From Marinobacterium aestuarii (GTDB lineage Bacteria > Pseudomonadota > Gammaproteobacteria > Pseudomonadales > Balneatricaceae): DNA of 64,000 bases. A model generated the notes under the pieces. It searched no databases and was not told the DNA's origin. It saw nothing but the letters and a program-made list of their open reading frames with translations. The stretch covers positions 62,001-126,000 of the forward strand of contig NZ_CP015839.1 in NCBI RefSeq assembly GCF_001651805.1, written 5' to 3'. Position numbers and translations under genes: made by a program. Below are positions 1 to 8,927 of this stretch, in pieces (positions within the stretch are counted from its first letter, which is position 1; each line of letters opens with the position of its first letter).

Positions 1-1
1 A

Positions 2-22
2 TCTGGCGATCAAGACGCATGA
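2..22 (+). CDS. Possible C-terminal end of an upstream gene (partial)
   Basis: A reading frame entering from the left edge reads SGDQDA and stops at a TGA that overlaps the ATG of the RND adaptor gene in an ATGA arrangement. The next junction in this operon (adaptor to permease) has the same four-base overlap, so the reading is plausible. An outer-membrane channel or a regulator would be a usual neighbour, but only six codons are visible and the function cannot be told. Confidence 0.3.
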   Translation, partial: SGDQDA

Positions 23-1260
23 TCAGAAAAATCCTCCCCATTTTTGTGTTCGCGGTCTTCGTGGCTGTGGCTGCACTGATAATGCTCAATCGACCCGAAG
101 CCAGCCGTAACAGCAGCCCGCCGGTACCCAGCGTACGCGTTGACGTTCAGGTGCTGCAGCCGCAGGACTATCAGGTTCAGCTGCAAAGTTATGGTGTTGT
201 GCGCCCGCGTACCCAAAGTACATTGCTGCCCCAGGTGGCGGGGGAAATACTGGAGGTCGGTGCGGGTTTCCGTGAAGGCGGCTTCTTTGAACAGGGTGAT
301 CTGCTGCTGCGTATCGATGCCCGGGATTACGAAGCGGCCCTGGCCACGGCGCGGGCGAATCTGGCCCAGGCCGAGCAGGCGTTGCAGGAAGAGCAGGCCC
401 AGGCTGAGCAGGCGATACAGGACTGGCGTCGGTTGGGGAACAGCGAGGCACCGCCTGCGCTGGTGTCACGCCAGCCACAGCTGGCTGCCGCCAGGGCCAG
501 TATGGGCTCGGCGCAGGCCGCTGTGCGTCAGGCACAGCTGAATCTGGAGCGTACCCGTATTCTCGCGCCCTTTGCCGGGCGAGTACTGTCCAAGTCGGTG
601 GATGTCGGGCAGCTGGTCAATAGCGGTACCACCCTGGCAGAAATCTACGCCATCGATTATGTCGAGGTGCGGTTGCCACTGAAAAACCAGGATCTGGAGT
701 ATATCCGCCTGCCCGAAGCCTACCGTTTTGACAACGCGCCAGAACAGGCGCTGCCGGCGGTTACGCTGCACTCCACCCTGGCGGGCAGCCAGAGTTGGCA
801 GGGGGCCATAGTGCGTACCGAGGGCGCCATTGATAGCAGCAGCCAGCAGCTGCATGTGGTGGCGGTGATCGATGACCCTTACGGACTCAAGGCCAAGGGG
901 CGCCAGCCGCTGAAGATCAATCAGTATGTCAGTGCGCAGGTCGAGGGCCGGCTGTTGCAGGCGGTGCTGGTGATCCCCAACAGGACTCTGTACCAGGGCA
1001 GCTATGTCTATCTGGTGGATGATGGGCTGCTGCGGCGCCAGGAGGTCGAGGTGTTGTGGCAGAACGACAGCGAAGCTCTGATCGGCACAGGCCTCAAGGC
1101 CGGTGAACAGCTGGTGACGACGGCGCTGGGTCAGGTCAGCAGTGGCACCCGCGTACAGGTCACAAATGACATCCAGGTGAATGGCGCCGAAGCGGATGCG
1201 ACGGCCCGGCCTGGCAAGCGTGAGGGCAAACGTGACGGTAACAAGGGGGGCGGATCATGA
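19..1260 (+). CDS. RND efflux periplasmic adaptor subunit (HlyD/MFP family)
   Basis: This is the membrane-fusion subunit that links an inner-membrane RND pump to an outer-membrane channel. The 413-residue protein starts with a hydrophobic anchor (about residues 6-23). It continues with a split biotinyl-lipoyl-like domain (LPQVAGEILEV near residue 70 and ILAPFAGRVLSKSVDVGQLV near residue 185), an Ala/Gln/Glu-rich coiled-coil hairpin between them, and beta-barrel and membrane-proximal domains. The tail is Lys/Gly rich. It overlaps the permease gene by four bases, so the two are translationally coupled. The substrate is unknown, and no outer-membrane factor gene is visible in the window. The start is uncertain because the ribosome binding site is weak and the window edge is close. 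Confidence 0.88.
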   Translation: MIRKILPIFVFAVFVAVAALIMLNRPEASRNSSPPVPSVRVDVQVLQPQDYQVQLQSYGVVRPRTQSTLLPQVAGEILEVGAGFREGGFFEQGDLLLRIDARDYEAALATARANLAQAEQALQEEQAQAEQAIQDWRRLGNSEAPPALVSRQPQLAAARASMGSAQAAVRQAQLNLERTRILAPFAGRVLSKSVDVGQLVNSGTTLAEIYAIDYVEVRLPLKNQDLEYIRLPEAYRFDNAPEQALPAVTLHSTLAGSQSWQGAIVRTEGAIDSSSQQLHVVAVIDDPYGLKAKGRQPLKINQYVSAQVEGRLLQAVLVIPNRTLYQGSYVYLVDDGLLRRQEVEVLWQNDSEALIGTGLKAGEQLVTTALGQVSSGTRVQVTNDIQVNGAEADATARPGKREGKRDGNKGGGS

Positions 1261-4200
1261 TCGCCTGGTTTGCCCGTAACCACGTTGCCGCCAATCTGCT
1301 GATGGTGTGCATTCTGTTCGGCGGCATCATGTCGCTGACGACCCGTATTCCGCTGGAAGTGTTTCCGTCTTTCGTGGCCGATGTGGTCAAGGTCTCGGTG
1401 TCGCTGCGCGGCGCCACGCCTGAGGATGTGGAACAGGGCGTGACGGTACGCATTGAGGAAGCCGTTCAGGATCTGGAGGGCATCGAGAAGATCAGCAGCC
1501 GTTCCCAGGAGGGCGCGGCCTCGATCGATATCGAAATAGACAGCGACTACGACCCGCGTGAGCTGCTGGCGGATATCAAAAGCCGTGTTGATGGCATCAA
1601 CACCCTGCCTGCGGACGCGGACCGGCCGGTGATCAGCCTGGCAACGCGCAAGCGTGAGGTGCTGTCGGTGACGGTGTCGGGGGATTTTTCCGAGCGCGAA
1701 ATCAAGGAGTACGCCGAGCGGGTGCGGGATGACCTGTCGCGTCTGCCCGAGGTGACTCAGGTTGATCTGGATGCGGTGCGCGATTATGAAATTTCGGTTG
1801 AGCTGACCCAGGATCGTCTGCGTGAGTACGGCCTGACCCTGGCGGATATTTCCGCCGCCATCGACGGCGGTTCCGTCGACCTCTCTGCGGGTAACCTGCG
1901 TACCGATGGCGGCGATATTCTGCTGCGCTCCAAGGGGCAGGCCTACCAGCGTGACGAGTTCGAGCGGTTGGTGATCAAGACCAATCCGGATGGCAGCATT
2001 ATCCGCCTGGGGGATCTGGCGCGGGTCAATGATGGTTTCGAGGAAACGTCGCTGCGCACCCGCTTTAACGGCCAGCAGGCAGCGTTGATCGAGGTGTACC
2101 GGGTGGGCAACCAGAGTGCCATAGGTGTGGCCGATGCCGTGAAGGACTATATCGAGCGGCAGCAGGCAACCCTGCCGGAAGGCATGACCCTGAGTTTCTG
2201 GGATGACGACTCCGAGGTGGTGAAAAAGCGTCTGAATACCCTGCTGTCCAATGCGTTGCAGGGCGGCATTCTGGTGTTGTTACTGCTGACGCTGTTTCTG
2301 CGTCCGTCCATCGCCTTCTGGGTATTTCTGGGCATACCGATCAGCTTTATGGGGGCCTTCCTGTTGCTACCGGTGTTCGGTGTCAGCCTGAACATCATGA
2401 GTCTGTTTGGCTTTATTCTGGTACTGGGGATCGTCGTGGACGACGCCATTGTCACCGGGGAGAACGTCTACAGTCATATGCGCCGGGCCGAAAGCAGCCT
2501 GCACGCGGCCATTCGCGGTACCGAAGAAGTCGCCATCCCGGTGACCTTCGGCGTGCTCACCACGGTGGCGGCTTTCCTGCCGCTGGCGTTTATCGAAGGC
2601 GGTCGCGGCGTATTTTTTGCGCAGATTCCGGCGGTGGTGATTCCGGTGCTGCTGTTCTCCCTGATCGAGTCCAAGTTTGTATTGCCCGCACACCTCAAGC
2701 ATATCCGCCTGCGCCAGCATGCGGCGGGGCAATCCCGGCTGGAGCGCTGGCAGCAGGGCTTCGCCGATGGTTTCGAGCGTGCGGTGCTGCGCTATTACAG
2801 ACCCCTGCTCAAGCAGTGTCTGCGGCACCGCTATGTGACCCTGGCGCTCTTTGGCGGCATTCTTATCCTGATCCTCAGCATGATTCTGAGCGGCTGGACA
2901 CGCTTCGTGTTCTTCCCGCGCATCCAGAGCGAAACGGCGCGGGCGTCACTGACACTGCCCACCGGCACGCCGTTCGAGGTGACCGATCGCTATATTGTGC
3001 GCATGGTGGACGAAGCCCGGGCACTGAAGGACAAGTACCGCGATCCGGTTTCGGGCCAAAGCGTGATCCTGAATATTCTGGCGAGCACGGGCTCCGCTGG
3101 CGGCAGTTCCCATACCGGCTCAGTGCGGTTTGAAATTCTGTCGCCGGAGCAGCGCTCCAGCGAGGTGACCAGTTCAGAGCTGGTGCGTGAGTGGCGCAAT
3201 GCCGTGGGTCAGGTGCCGGGGGCCGAGTCCCTCACCTATCGCGCCGAGTTTGGCCGCGTGAGTGATCCGGTTGATATCCAGCTCAGTGGCCAGGATCTGC
3301 GCAGGCTGTCCGAGGTGGCGGACAAGGTCAAGACTCGCCTTTCGACCTACCCGACCCTGTTCGATATCGTCGACAACCTGTCCGATGGCAAGGAGGAAAT
3401 TCAGCTGGAGCTGACAGCCCAGGGCGAGGCGCTGGGGCTGACCCGATCGCAGCTGATCAGCCAGGTGCGACAGGCCTTTTTCGGTATCGAAGTGCAGCGG
3501 GTGCAGCGCGGACGTGATGATGTGCGGGTCATGGTGCGGCTGCCGGAATCGGAGCGCCAGTCGGTTGCCAGCCTGCAGGGCTTGCTGATTCGTCTCGACG
3601 ATGGCAGTGCGGTGCCGCTGTCCCATGTGGCGGCGCTCAAGCCTGGCAAGAGTCCGGCGGCTATCTATCGCATTGACCGTTTTCGTACTGTCAGCGTGAC
3701 CGCCGATCTGGACAAGGAAAGCACCAACATGACGGTGCTGACCGAGGATATGCGCAGCTTCCTGGATGATCTGATGCAACAGTATCCGGGGGTGTCCTAC
3801 AGCCTCGAAGGTGAGGCGCGGGAGCAGCAGGAGTCCTTCGGCTCGCTGCAGCTGGGCCTGGCGTTCGTGCTGTTCGTGATTTACAGCCTGCTGGCGATTC
3901 CGTTCCGCTCCTATCTGCAGCCGCTGATTGTGATGTCGGTGATTCCCTTTGGTGCCATAGGCGCGGTGATTGGCCACTGGATCATGGGTATGGATCTGAC
4001 CATCATGAGCATGATGGGGCTCATGGCCCTGATCGGTGTGGTGGTCAACGATAGCCTGGTGCTGGTGGATTTCATCAACAAGCGCCGGGCCAAGTCCGAT
4101 AGCAGTGAGCGGGCGCTGCTGCGTTCTGTACTGTCGGCGGGCAGTTCCCGTTTTCGCCCTGTGCTGCTGACATCCCTGACCACCTTCTTCGGGCTTATGC

Positions 4201-4391
4201 CCCTGCTGTTCGAGGAGTCGACCCAGGCGCAGTTCCTCATTCCCATGGCGGTGTCACTGGGTTTTGGCATTCTGTTCGCCACCTTTATTACCCTGCTGAT
4301 GGTGCCGGTAAATTACATGGTGCTGGAGGACCTGCGCAGGTGGTGGCGGCGCGGTTCGCCCGCAACCTTGAAGTCGGACGAAGCAGCCTGA
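1257..4391 (+). CDS. RND efflux permease (AcrB/HAE-1-like)
   Basis: This is the proton-driven inner-membrane pump of a tripartite efflux system. The length (1044 residues) is normal for the family. A first transmembrane helix (about residues 10-30) is followed by a large periplasmic domain and a helix bundle. The proton-relay pair is present in VLGIVVDDAIVTGENV near residue 400. A second helix bundle near residue 925 carries MGLMALIGVVVNDSLVLVDF, where AcrB has its relay lysine; here Asn-Asp stands at that place, as in some other HAE-type pumps. It is coupled to the adaptor gene by an ATGA overlap and ends just before a strong terminator. It probably exports hydrophobic compounds or drugs; a heavy-metal pump is less likely because I see no CusA-like methionine pattern. 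Confidence 0.92.
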   Translation: MIAWFARNHVAANLLMVCILFGGIMSLTTRIPLEVFPSFVADVVKVSVSLRGATPEDVEQGVTVRIEEAVQDLEGIEKISSRSQEGAASIDIEIDSDYDPRELLADIKSRVDGINTLPADADRPVISLATRKREVLSVTVSGDFSEREIKEYAERVRDDLSRLPEVTQVDLDAVRDYEISVELTQDRLREYGLTLADISAAIDGGSVDLSAGNLRTDGGDILLRSKGQAYQRDEFERLVIKTNPDGSIIRLGDLARVNDGFEETSLRTRFNGQQAALIEVYRVGNQSAIGVADAVKDYIERQQATLPEGMTLSFWDDDSEVVKKRLNTLLSNALQGGILVLLLLTLFLRPSIAFWVFLGIPISFMGAFLLLPVFGVSLNIMSLFGFILVLGIVVDDAIVTGENVYSHMRRAESSLHAAIRGTEEVAIPVTFGVLTTVAAFLPLAFIEGGRGVFFAQIPAVVIPVLLFSLIESKFVLPAHLKHIRLRQHAAGQSRLERWQQGFADGFERAVLRYYRPLLKQCLRHRYVTLALFGGILILILSMILSGWTRFVFFPRIQSETARASLTLPTGTPFEVTDRYIVRMVDEARALKDKYRDPVSGQSVILNILASTGSAGGSSHTGSVRFEILSPEQRSSEVTSSELVREWRNAVGQVPGAESLTYRAEFGRVSDPVDIQLSGQDLRRLSEVADKVKTRLSTYPTLFDIVDNLSDGKEEIQLELTAQGEALGLTRSQLISQVRQAFFGIEVQRVQRGRDDVRVMVRLPESERQSVASLQGLLIRLDDGSAVPLSHVAALKPGKSPAAIYRIDRFRTVSVTADLDKESTNMTVLTEDMRSFLDDLMQQYPGVSYSLEGEAREQQESFGSLQLGLAFVLFVIYSLLAIPFRSYLQPLIVMSVIPFGAIGAVIGHWIMGMDLTIMSMMGLMALIGVVVNDSLVLVDFINKRRAKSDSSERALLRSVLSAGSSRFRPVLLTSLTTFFGLMPLLFEESTQAQFLIPMAVSLGFGILFATFITLLMVPVNYMVLEDLRRWWRRGSPATLKSDEAA

Positions 4392-4414
4392 ACCACTCGG
4401 TCGGCGGCGGGCAA

Positions 4415-4453
4415 TAAAAAACCGCTGCAGGATTTTTCCTGCAGCGGTTTTTT
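4415..4453. terminator. Bidirectional rho-independent terminator
   Basis: A perfect stem (AACCGCTGCAGG pairing with CCTGCAGCGGTT) is flanked by an A run on the left and a T run on the right. It lies between the convergent RND permease and purK genes and can terminate both. Confidence 0.93.
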
Positions 4454-4476
4454 GTATGCGTTGTGGCAGGGAAGCG

Positions 4477-5556
4477 TCAGGCGGAGCTGTCGGCCTGGAT
4501 CTCGTGCAGTGCCCAGTGCAGCGGGCTGCGGTCGTCTTCCGGCAGCAAGGCGGCCAGTTGAGTGATGCTGGCCTGCAGATCGGCCACGGCGCCACGGTGC
4601 AGGTTGACGTGCCCGACCTTGCGGCCCGGGCGAATGTCCTTTTCGTACCAGTGCACGTCGCAGCCCGGTACTGCCAGCCAGTCGGTGGACCAGTCGCGCC
4701 CGAGCAGGTTCCACATCACGCTGAGGCCATCGACCGCCGGCGTAAACAGCGGCAGGTCCGTTACGGCGCGCAGGTGTAGCTGGAACTGACTGGGGTTGGC
4801 TCCGGCCTGGGTCCAGTGGCCGCTGTTGTGTACGCGCGGTGCCAGCTCGTTCACCAGCAGGGTGCCGTCCACAACGAAGCACTCCATCGCCATGACGCCG
4901 ACATAGTCGAGTTCAACCATGATGCGGGTCAGCCACTCTTCGGCTTGGGCCTGCAGGGGCTGCAGGCGTTTCAGCCCGCCGACGCTGGCGTGCAGTATGC
5001 CCTGCTGGTGCAGGTTGAGGGTCAGCGGGTAGAAGACGCATTTGCCATCGTGACCGCGGGCACCCACCAGGGATACTTCTTCATCGAAGGGGATCATTTT
5101 CTCGGCGATGCATTCGCCCAGCCACTCATCCAGCGCCGGCTCGCCCTGTTTCCAGCGCCACTGCCCGCGGCCGTCATAACCGCCCTGGCGACGCTTGATG
5201 ACGAGCTTGTCGCCCACCAGCGCCAGATGTTCAGTGGTGTGATCCGGGGTGACGTTGCACCAGGGTGCGGTACCGACCTTGAGGTGATCGAGCAGGCTCT
5301 TCTCGCTCAGGCGGTCGCGGATCAACTGGGTGGCCCGGGCATTGAGAAAGCCCGGGTGAGCCGTCAGCTGGCGGCTGCGTGGCGTATCGGGCCAGAGCTC
5401 CTGTTCGACGGTGATAACATCGTCGGGTTTGAGCTCTACCGGCTCATCGAGGCTTGGATCGCAGGGCAGCACTTCGATGCCCATGGGGGCGCCGGCCTGC
5501 TTGAGCATGCGACCCAGCTGGCCGTTACCGATAATGGCGATACGTGGCAGCATCAT
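4477..5556 (-). CDS. purK: 5-(carboxyamino)imidazole ribonucleotide synthase
   Basis: PurK carries out the ATP- and bicarbonate-dependent carboxylation of AIR to N5-CAIR in de novo purine synthesis, in the cytoplasm. The 359-residue protein has an N-terminal nucleotide-fold start (IAIIGNGQLGRMLKQAG) typical of PurK. The ATP-grasp region includes VIKRRQGGYDGRGQW near residue 133 and the metal-binding segment ELAPRVHNSGHWTQ near residue 255. The length matches the family (about 355). It directly follows purE with no gap, as in E. coli and Pseudomonas, so the two form one operon on the minus strand. Confidence 0.97.
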   Translation of the reverse strand: MMLPRIAIIGNGQLGRMLKQAGAPMGIEVLPCDPSLDEPVELKPDDVITVEQELWPDTPRSRQLTAHPGFLNARATQLIRDRLSEKSLLDHLKVGTAPWCNVTPDHTTEHLALVGDKLVIKRRQGGYDGRGQWRWKQGEPALDEWLGECIAEKMIPFDEEVSLVGARGHDGKCVFYPLTLNLHQQGILHASVGGLKRLQPLQAQAEEWLTRIMVELDYVGVMAMECFVVDGTLLVNELAPRVHNSGHWTQAGANPSQFQLHLRAVTDLPLFTPAVDGLSVMWNLLGRDWSTDWLAVPGCDVHWYEKDIRPGRKVGHVNLHRGAVADLQASITQLAALLPEDDRSPLHWALHEIQADSSA

Positions 5557-6048
5557 TCAGCTCCTGGGGTCCGGGTTGTCCAGTACCGTCTGGGACTGGG
5601 CCGTGCGCCATTGCTGCAGGCGCTCGCGCAAAGCCGGATCGTGGACGGCCAGCATCTGTATGGCCATGAGGCCGGCGTTAAAGGCACCAGCGCCGCCTAT
5701 CGCCAGGGTGCCGACGGTCACGCCGCGGGGCATCTGCACGATGGAATAGAGGCTGTCCATGCCGCTGAGGGCCTTGCTCTGTACGGGCACGCCCAGTACC
5801 GGCACCAGCGTCTTGCTGCTGATCATGCCAGGCAGATGGGCGGCACCGCCGGCACCGGCGATAATGACTTCATAACCACGCTCGGCGGCTTCTTCGGCGA
5901 AACTGAACATCTTGTCCGGCGTACGGTGGGCGGAGACCACCTCGGCATGGTAGGACACACCCAGTGTATCCAGAATGTCGGCAGCCTCTTTCATGGTGGG
6001 CCAGTCGGAACGGGACCCCATTACAATGGCGACTTTTACACTCATCAC
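5557..6048 (-). CDS. purE: N5-CAIR mutase
   Basis: PurE converts N5-CAIR to CAIR, the step after PurK. The 163-residue protein shows the signature [10 protein letters not shown] at its start and [18 protein letters not shown] near residue 37, which forms the active site with the conserved Ser, Asp and His. The [11 protein letters not shown] segment near residue 70 is also typical. Two adjacent Met codons at the start leave the exact first residue open by one codon. It is the promoter-proximal gene of purEK. No PurR-like operator stood out upstream. Confidence 0.97.
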   Translation of the reverse strand: MMSVKVAIVMGSRSDWPTMKEAADILDTLGVSYHAEVVSAHRTPDKMFSFAEEAAERGYEVIIAGAGGAAHLPGMISSKTLVPVLGVPVQSKALSGMDSLYSIVQMPRGVTVGTLAIGGAGAFNAGLMAIQMLAVHDPALRERLQQWRTAQSQTVLDNPDPRS

Positions 6049-6393
6049 ATTGTCCTGTCAGCTAAATCAAAACGGGAAATTGGCAAGGCGCGATACCCCG
6101 CAGCCCGCGCAGGGGCCGCCCGAAAAATGCATCGGACGCACGGGAAAACGATATTAAAAGACTCGCCGGTACCGCGCGCGCCGGGTTCCATGGAAATAGA
6201 GACAGAACGCGGCGGCGGAAAAACCCGATAGAATAAGGTGATACCCTGCTCAAGGCAATGTTATGTCGTGTTTTAACGTCTTTTGCCGCCAGTTAAGCCC
6301 AAAATCGCCGTGACGGTATGGTGCTTGCGGATCCTTGTCCGCACGCCGTGGCGCCTTGATCCGCTGCAGGGCCCATGCTTTAATTCAGGCACC
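6049..6393. other. Intergenic region between divergent purE and the copper-region operon
   Basis: About 345 bases between the divergent purEK and the small secreted-protein gene; it must hold both promoters. I see no strong matching -35/-10 pair, no convincing purine operator and no RNA gene. An open frame continues upstream of the Met at 6394 (from 6283), but it lacks a ribosome binding site and reads unlike a protein, so I treat it as non-coding. Confidence 0.5.
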
Positions 6394-6750
6394 ATGAAAA
6401 TCCTCAGCACACAGCGCCTTCTGGCGGTCTTCGCACTGATATGCCTGCTACTGAGCCTGTCTTTGCAGAGCAGCGTGCGTATTCAGATGGATGCGCAGAT
6501 GATGTCCATGTCCGCCACCCAGATGGGTCAGATGGACAGCATGGACAACTGCGGTGGCTGTGATGACAATGACAGCCTGCTGACGGACTGTGTCAGCGGC
6601 ACCTGCGCCAGCGTACCGGCTGTGCTCGACAGTGCCAAAGTACCTCTCATGCTGCCGCGTGCAATGCTGCGGGCGCCTCTGCCTCATTTTCATGCTTCAC
6701 TCACCCCGTCTCCCGAGCCTCAGCCTCCCCGGCTATCCCTGTTTGTCTGA
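6394..6750 (+). CDS. Small secreted cysteine- and methionine-rich protein, unknown function
   Basis: I do not recognise this family. From the ATG at 6394 the protein has 118 residues. It begins with MKILSTQRLL and a hydrophobic stretch (about residues 8-25) that reads as a signal peptide or membrane anchor. A Met-rich segment (DAQMMSMSATQMGQMDSMD) follows, then a Cys cluster with the pattern CGGC-x8-C-x4-C, then a Pro-rich tail. Met- and Cys-rich short segments are common in copper-binding proteins, and the gene leads a run of copper-type genes, so metal binding is a fair inference. The upstream extension to 6283 is not convincing. Confidence 0.6.
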   Translation: MKILSTQRLLAVFALICLLLSLSLQSSVRIQMDAQMMSMSATQMGQMDSMDNCGGCDDNDSLLTDCVSGTCASVPAVLDSAKVPLMLPRAMLRAPLPHFHASLTPSPEPQPPRLSLFV

Positions 6751-6903
6751 CGTTTATCCGGTTGTCTGTACAGACGGCCTTTGACTCTGTTCAACGTCCT
6801 TTCACGGGAGCGCTATATCTTGCTGATTCTTGCCTTGTCACGCGTCCCGGCGTGACCAGCCGCCCCGTGGAGTGTCGTCTTTTATTCTGTTGAGGAAATG
6901 ACC

Positions 6904-7338
6904 ATGAAACTTTTGCACACACTGACACTCGTTATCGGGCTGACGCTGTCTGGGCTGATTTGGGCCGCAGAACCCATCAAGGGCACCCTGTACAAGAATC
7001 CGCAATGCGGCTGTTGCCAGGGGCATGCCGATTACCTTGAAGAGCAAGGGTTCGAGATCGAGGTGGTCGCGACCGACACCCTGGCGGCCTTCAAGCAGCA
7101 AAACGGTGTGCCGGAAAAACTTGAAGGCTGCCATACCCTGCTGATTGATGGCTATGTGGTTGAAGGCCATGTACCGGCAGCCTCGATCCGCCGGCTGCTG
7201 GCGGAGCGGCCGCAGATTCGCGGTATTTCCGTACCGGGCATGCCCGCGGGCTCCCCCGGTATGGGTGGGCAGAAAACCGAGCCTCTGAAGATCTATGAAC
7301 TCGCCGAGGGCATGCCCAAGGTCTTTGCCATCGAATAG
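6904..7338 (+). CDS. DUF411 family periplasmic metal-associated protein
   Basis: This 144-residue protein has a signal peptide (about residues 1-21, ending near LIWAAEP) and the DUF411 core. The core shows LYKNPQCGCCQGHADYL with a C-G-C-C cluster, EGCHTLLIDGYVVEGHVP and the AERPQIRGISVPGMP segment. DUF411 genes occur next to copper and cytochrome genes in many proteobacteria, and a role in periplasmic copper binding or delivery is proposed for the family. A GAGGA ribosome binding site sits seven bases before the ATG at 6904 but too close to the in-frame ATG at 6898, so 6904 is chosen. The small membrane-protein and cytochrome c genes follow on the same strand. Confidence 0.85.
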   Translation: MKLLHTLTLVIGLTLSGLIWAAEPIKGTLYKNPQCGCCQGHADYLEEQGFEIEVVATDTLAAFKQQNGVPEKLEGCHTLLIDGYVVEGHVPAASIRRLLAERPQIRGISVPGMPAGSPGMGGQKTEPLKIYELAEGMPKVFAIE

Positions 7339-7390
7339 GCTATGTCTGGGCGTTGTAAATAACGCAGGCAGGCGCACAGGAGTAACATCA

Positions 7391-7531
7391 ATGAATGCGA
7401 TGATGGCGTGCATGGGTGCCGGTCACTGGATGATGGCGCTGATCGGCGTCTTGTCGGTCAGCGTGACAGTTTTGCTGATTGCGGCGCAGGTGAAGTATCT
7501 GCGTCAAGCTGCTGGGCGTCAGCATGGCTAG
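7391..7531 (+). CDS. Small single-span membrane protein
   Basis: A 46-residue protein consisting of a short Met-rich N-terminus (MNAMMACMGAGHWMM), one hydrophobic helix (about residues 15-35) and a basic tail. An AGGAG sequence lies eight bases before the ATG, which supports real translation. The stop overlaps the start of the cytochrome c gene by eight bases. I do not recognise a family. Its position between a DUF411 gene and a cytochrome c gene suggests an accessory membrane subunit in copper or redox handling. Confidence 0.55.
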   Translation: MNAMMACMGAGHWMMALIGVLSVSVTVLLIAAQVKYLRQAAGRQHG

Positions 7532-8006
7532 GGCGACGACTAAGGGTTCAAGTATCATGCCGTGGCTGCTGGCAGCGCTGCTGGTGCTGGCACTGGGTGG
7601 CGCCCTGCTGGTGCAGTGGCTGGCCCCAGCGGGCAGCAAAGCGAATCCGCAGGACGCAGCCCAGGTGACCGCAGGAAAACAACTCTATGGGCAATACTGT
7701 GTCGCCTGCCACCTGGAGCGGCTGCAGGGTCAGCCCAACTGGGAGAAACGACTGCCCAGCGGACGCATGCCGGCGCCGCCCCATGATGAAAGCGGCCATA
7801 CCTGGCACCACCCTGATCAGGTATTGTTCGGCATTATCCGCAGTGGCCTGGTGCCACCCTATGCGCCGGCCGGTTACGAGAGTGACATGCCAGCCTTCGG
7901 TGGGCAGCTCAGTGATGCGCAGGTCTGGAGCTTGCTGGCATTTATAAAGAGTCACTGGTCGCCGAAAATCCAGGCCTGGCAGCAAGACAAAACCCGGCAG
8001 TACTGA
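7524..8006 (+). CDS. Membrane-anchored class I cytochrome c
   Basis: A 160-residue protein with one N-terminal hydrophobic anchor (about residues 12-31) and a single c-type heme motif, CVACH, near residue 59. A downstream Met in SDMPAFGG near residue 122 is the likely sixth heme ligand. This is the layout of a periplasm-facing electron carrier of the cytochrome c class I type. An alternative start at 7557 (MPWLLAALL) would remove eleven polar residues and is equally possible. It follows the small membrane-protein gene with overlap and precedes a DsbA-like gene, so heme and thiol redox chemistry are linked here with copper genes. Confidence 0.85.
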   Translation: MARATTKGSSIMPWLLAALLVLALGGALLVQWLAPAGSKANPQDAAQVTAGKQLYGQYCVACHLERLQGQPNWEKRLPSGRMPAPPHDESGHTWHHPDQVLFGIIRSGLVPPYAPAGYESDMPAFGGQLSDAQVWSLLAFIKSHWSPKIQAWQQDKTRQY

Positions 8007-8060
8007 GCGGCCTTACCGGCCGCGCTACCCGGCATCTTATTGAATTCAGAGGGAAAGCCG

Positions 8061-8855
8061 ATGCAAGCAGGAGTAATACAAGGGCCCGTGCCCCAGGGCA
8101 TTGCCTGGCGAATACTGCAGGGAATCGCCGTCGCTGGGCTGGGCTTGGCCATCGCCATGGCGACCCAGGCCAACGCTGCTGAGCCCGAGCAGAGCCAGCC
8201 CGCCACGGCCGAGTTCGAGCAGCGCGTGAAGGACTATATCCTCAGTAATCCCGAGATAGTGGTGCAGGCAATTCAGCTGTACCAGGCGCAGCAGCAAGTG
8301 CAAAAGGAAGAGCGGGTGAAGGCGATCATCGGGCAGAGCAGCGCCCAGCTGCTGGCCGATCCTGAGGCGCCCGTGGGCGGCAATCCCGAGGGGGATGTGA
8401 CTGTGGTGGAGTTTTTTGACTACAACTGCACCTACTGCAAGAAGGTTGCGCCGGTCATGAGTGCGCTCGAGCAGCAGGACACCGAGCTGCGTATCGTTTA
8501 CAAGGAGTTCCCGATTCTGGGGCCCGTCTCCGAGTATGCTGCCCGTGCGGCCCTGGCAGCAGACGCTCAGGGCAAGTATCTGGAACTGCACAACGCCATG
8601 ATGAATTCTTCCGGCCGGCTCAGCGAGGCTCTGATTCTGGGGTATGCGGCGGATCTCGGGCTGGATATCGACAGGCTCAAAACTGATATGCAGGCCGAGG
8701 CAATCAGCGCTCAGTTTGCGCGTAATCGTGCTCTGGCCCGTTCGCTGGGCATCACAGGTACGCCGGGTTTTGTGATTGGCGCTGAAATTATTGGCGGCGC
8801 GGCGGATCAGGCGACCTTTGAAAACCTGATAGCGCGGGCGCGGCAGAATCCCTGA
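8061..8855 (+). CDS. DsbA-family thiol-disulfide oxidoreductase
   Basis: A 264-residue exported thioredoxin-fold protein. It has a signal peptide ending near AMATQANAAEP, a helical N-terminal segment (EFEQRVKDYILSNPEIVVQAI), a CXXC active site in FFDYNCTYCKKVAPVM near residue 130, and the cis-proline loop GITGTPGFVIG near residue 230. This fits the Com1/DsbA-like group. Substrates are unknown; in this setting it may keep Cys ligands of copper proteins or the cytochrome apoprotein in the right redox state. The ATG at 8061 is chosen over a TTG at 8040 because AGAGGGA lies seven bases upstream of it. Confidence 0.88.
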   Translation: MQAGVIQGPVPQGIAWRILQGIAVAGLGLAIAMATQANAAEPEQSQPATAEFEQRVKDYILSNPEIVVQAIQLYQAQQQVQKEERVKAIIGQSSAQLLADPEAPVGGNPEGDVTVVEFFDYNCTYCKKVAPVMSALEQQDTELRIVYKEFPILGPVSEYAARAALAADAQGKYLELHNAMMNSSGRLSEALILGYAADLGLDIDRLKTDMQAEAISAQFARNRALARSLGITGTPGFVIGAEIIGGAADQATFENLIARARQNP

Positions 8856-8900
8856 TGGATTGGCGTTATCGCCATGGCGAAGGGAGGCGGGTTTTAAATC

Positions 8901-8927
8901 GCGCTGCGAGTGATAGACTCGCAGCGC
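8901..8927. repeat. Perfect 11-bp inverted repeat
   Basis: GCGCTGCGAGT and ACTCGCAGCGC form a perfect stem with a five-base loop (GATAG), 46 bases after the DsbA-like gene. There is no T run, so it is not a standard terminator. It could stabilise the mRNA 3' end or bind a protein. Confidence 0.6.

Noticed and set aside
6100-6160. A PurR-like palindrome upstream of purE
   Set aside because: Only a partial match (GGAAAACGATA) is present, with no second half, and PurR control cannot be claimed.
4816-6231. A 471-codon plus-strand frame opposite purK and purE
   Set aside because: purK and purE are unmistakable on the other strand, and the frame has no motif or ribosome binding site.
8007-8023. 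GCGGCC-TTACC-GGCCGC hairpin after the cytochrome c gene as a terminator
   Set aside because: The stem is six bases, there is no T run, and the DsbA-like gene follows closely on the same strand.
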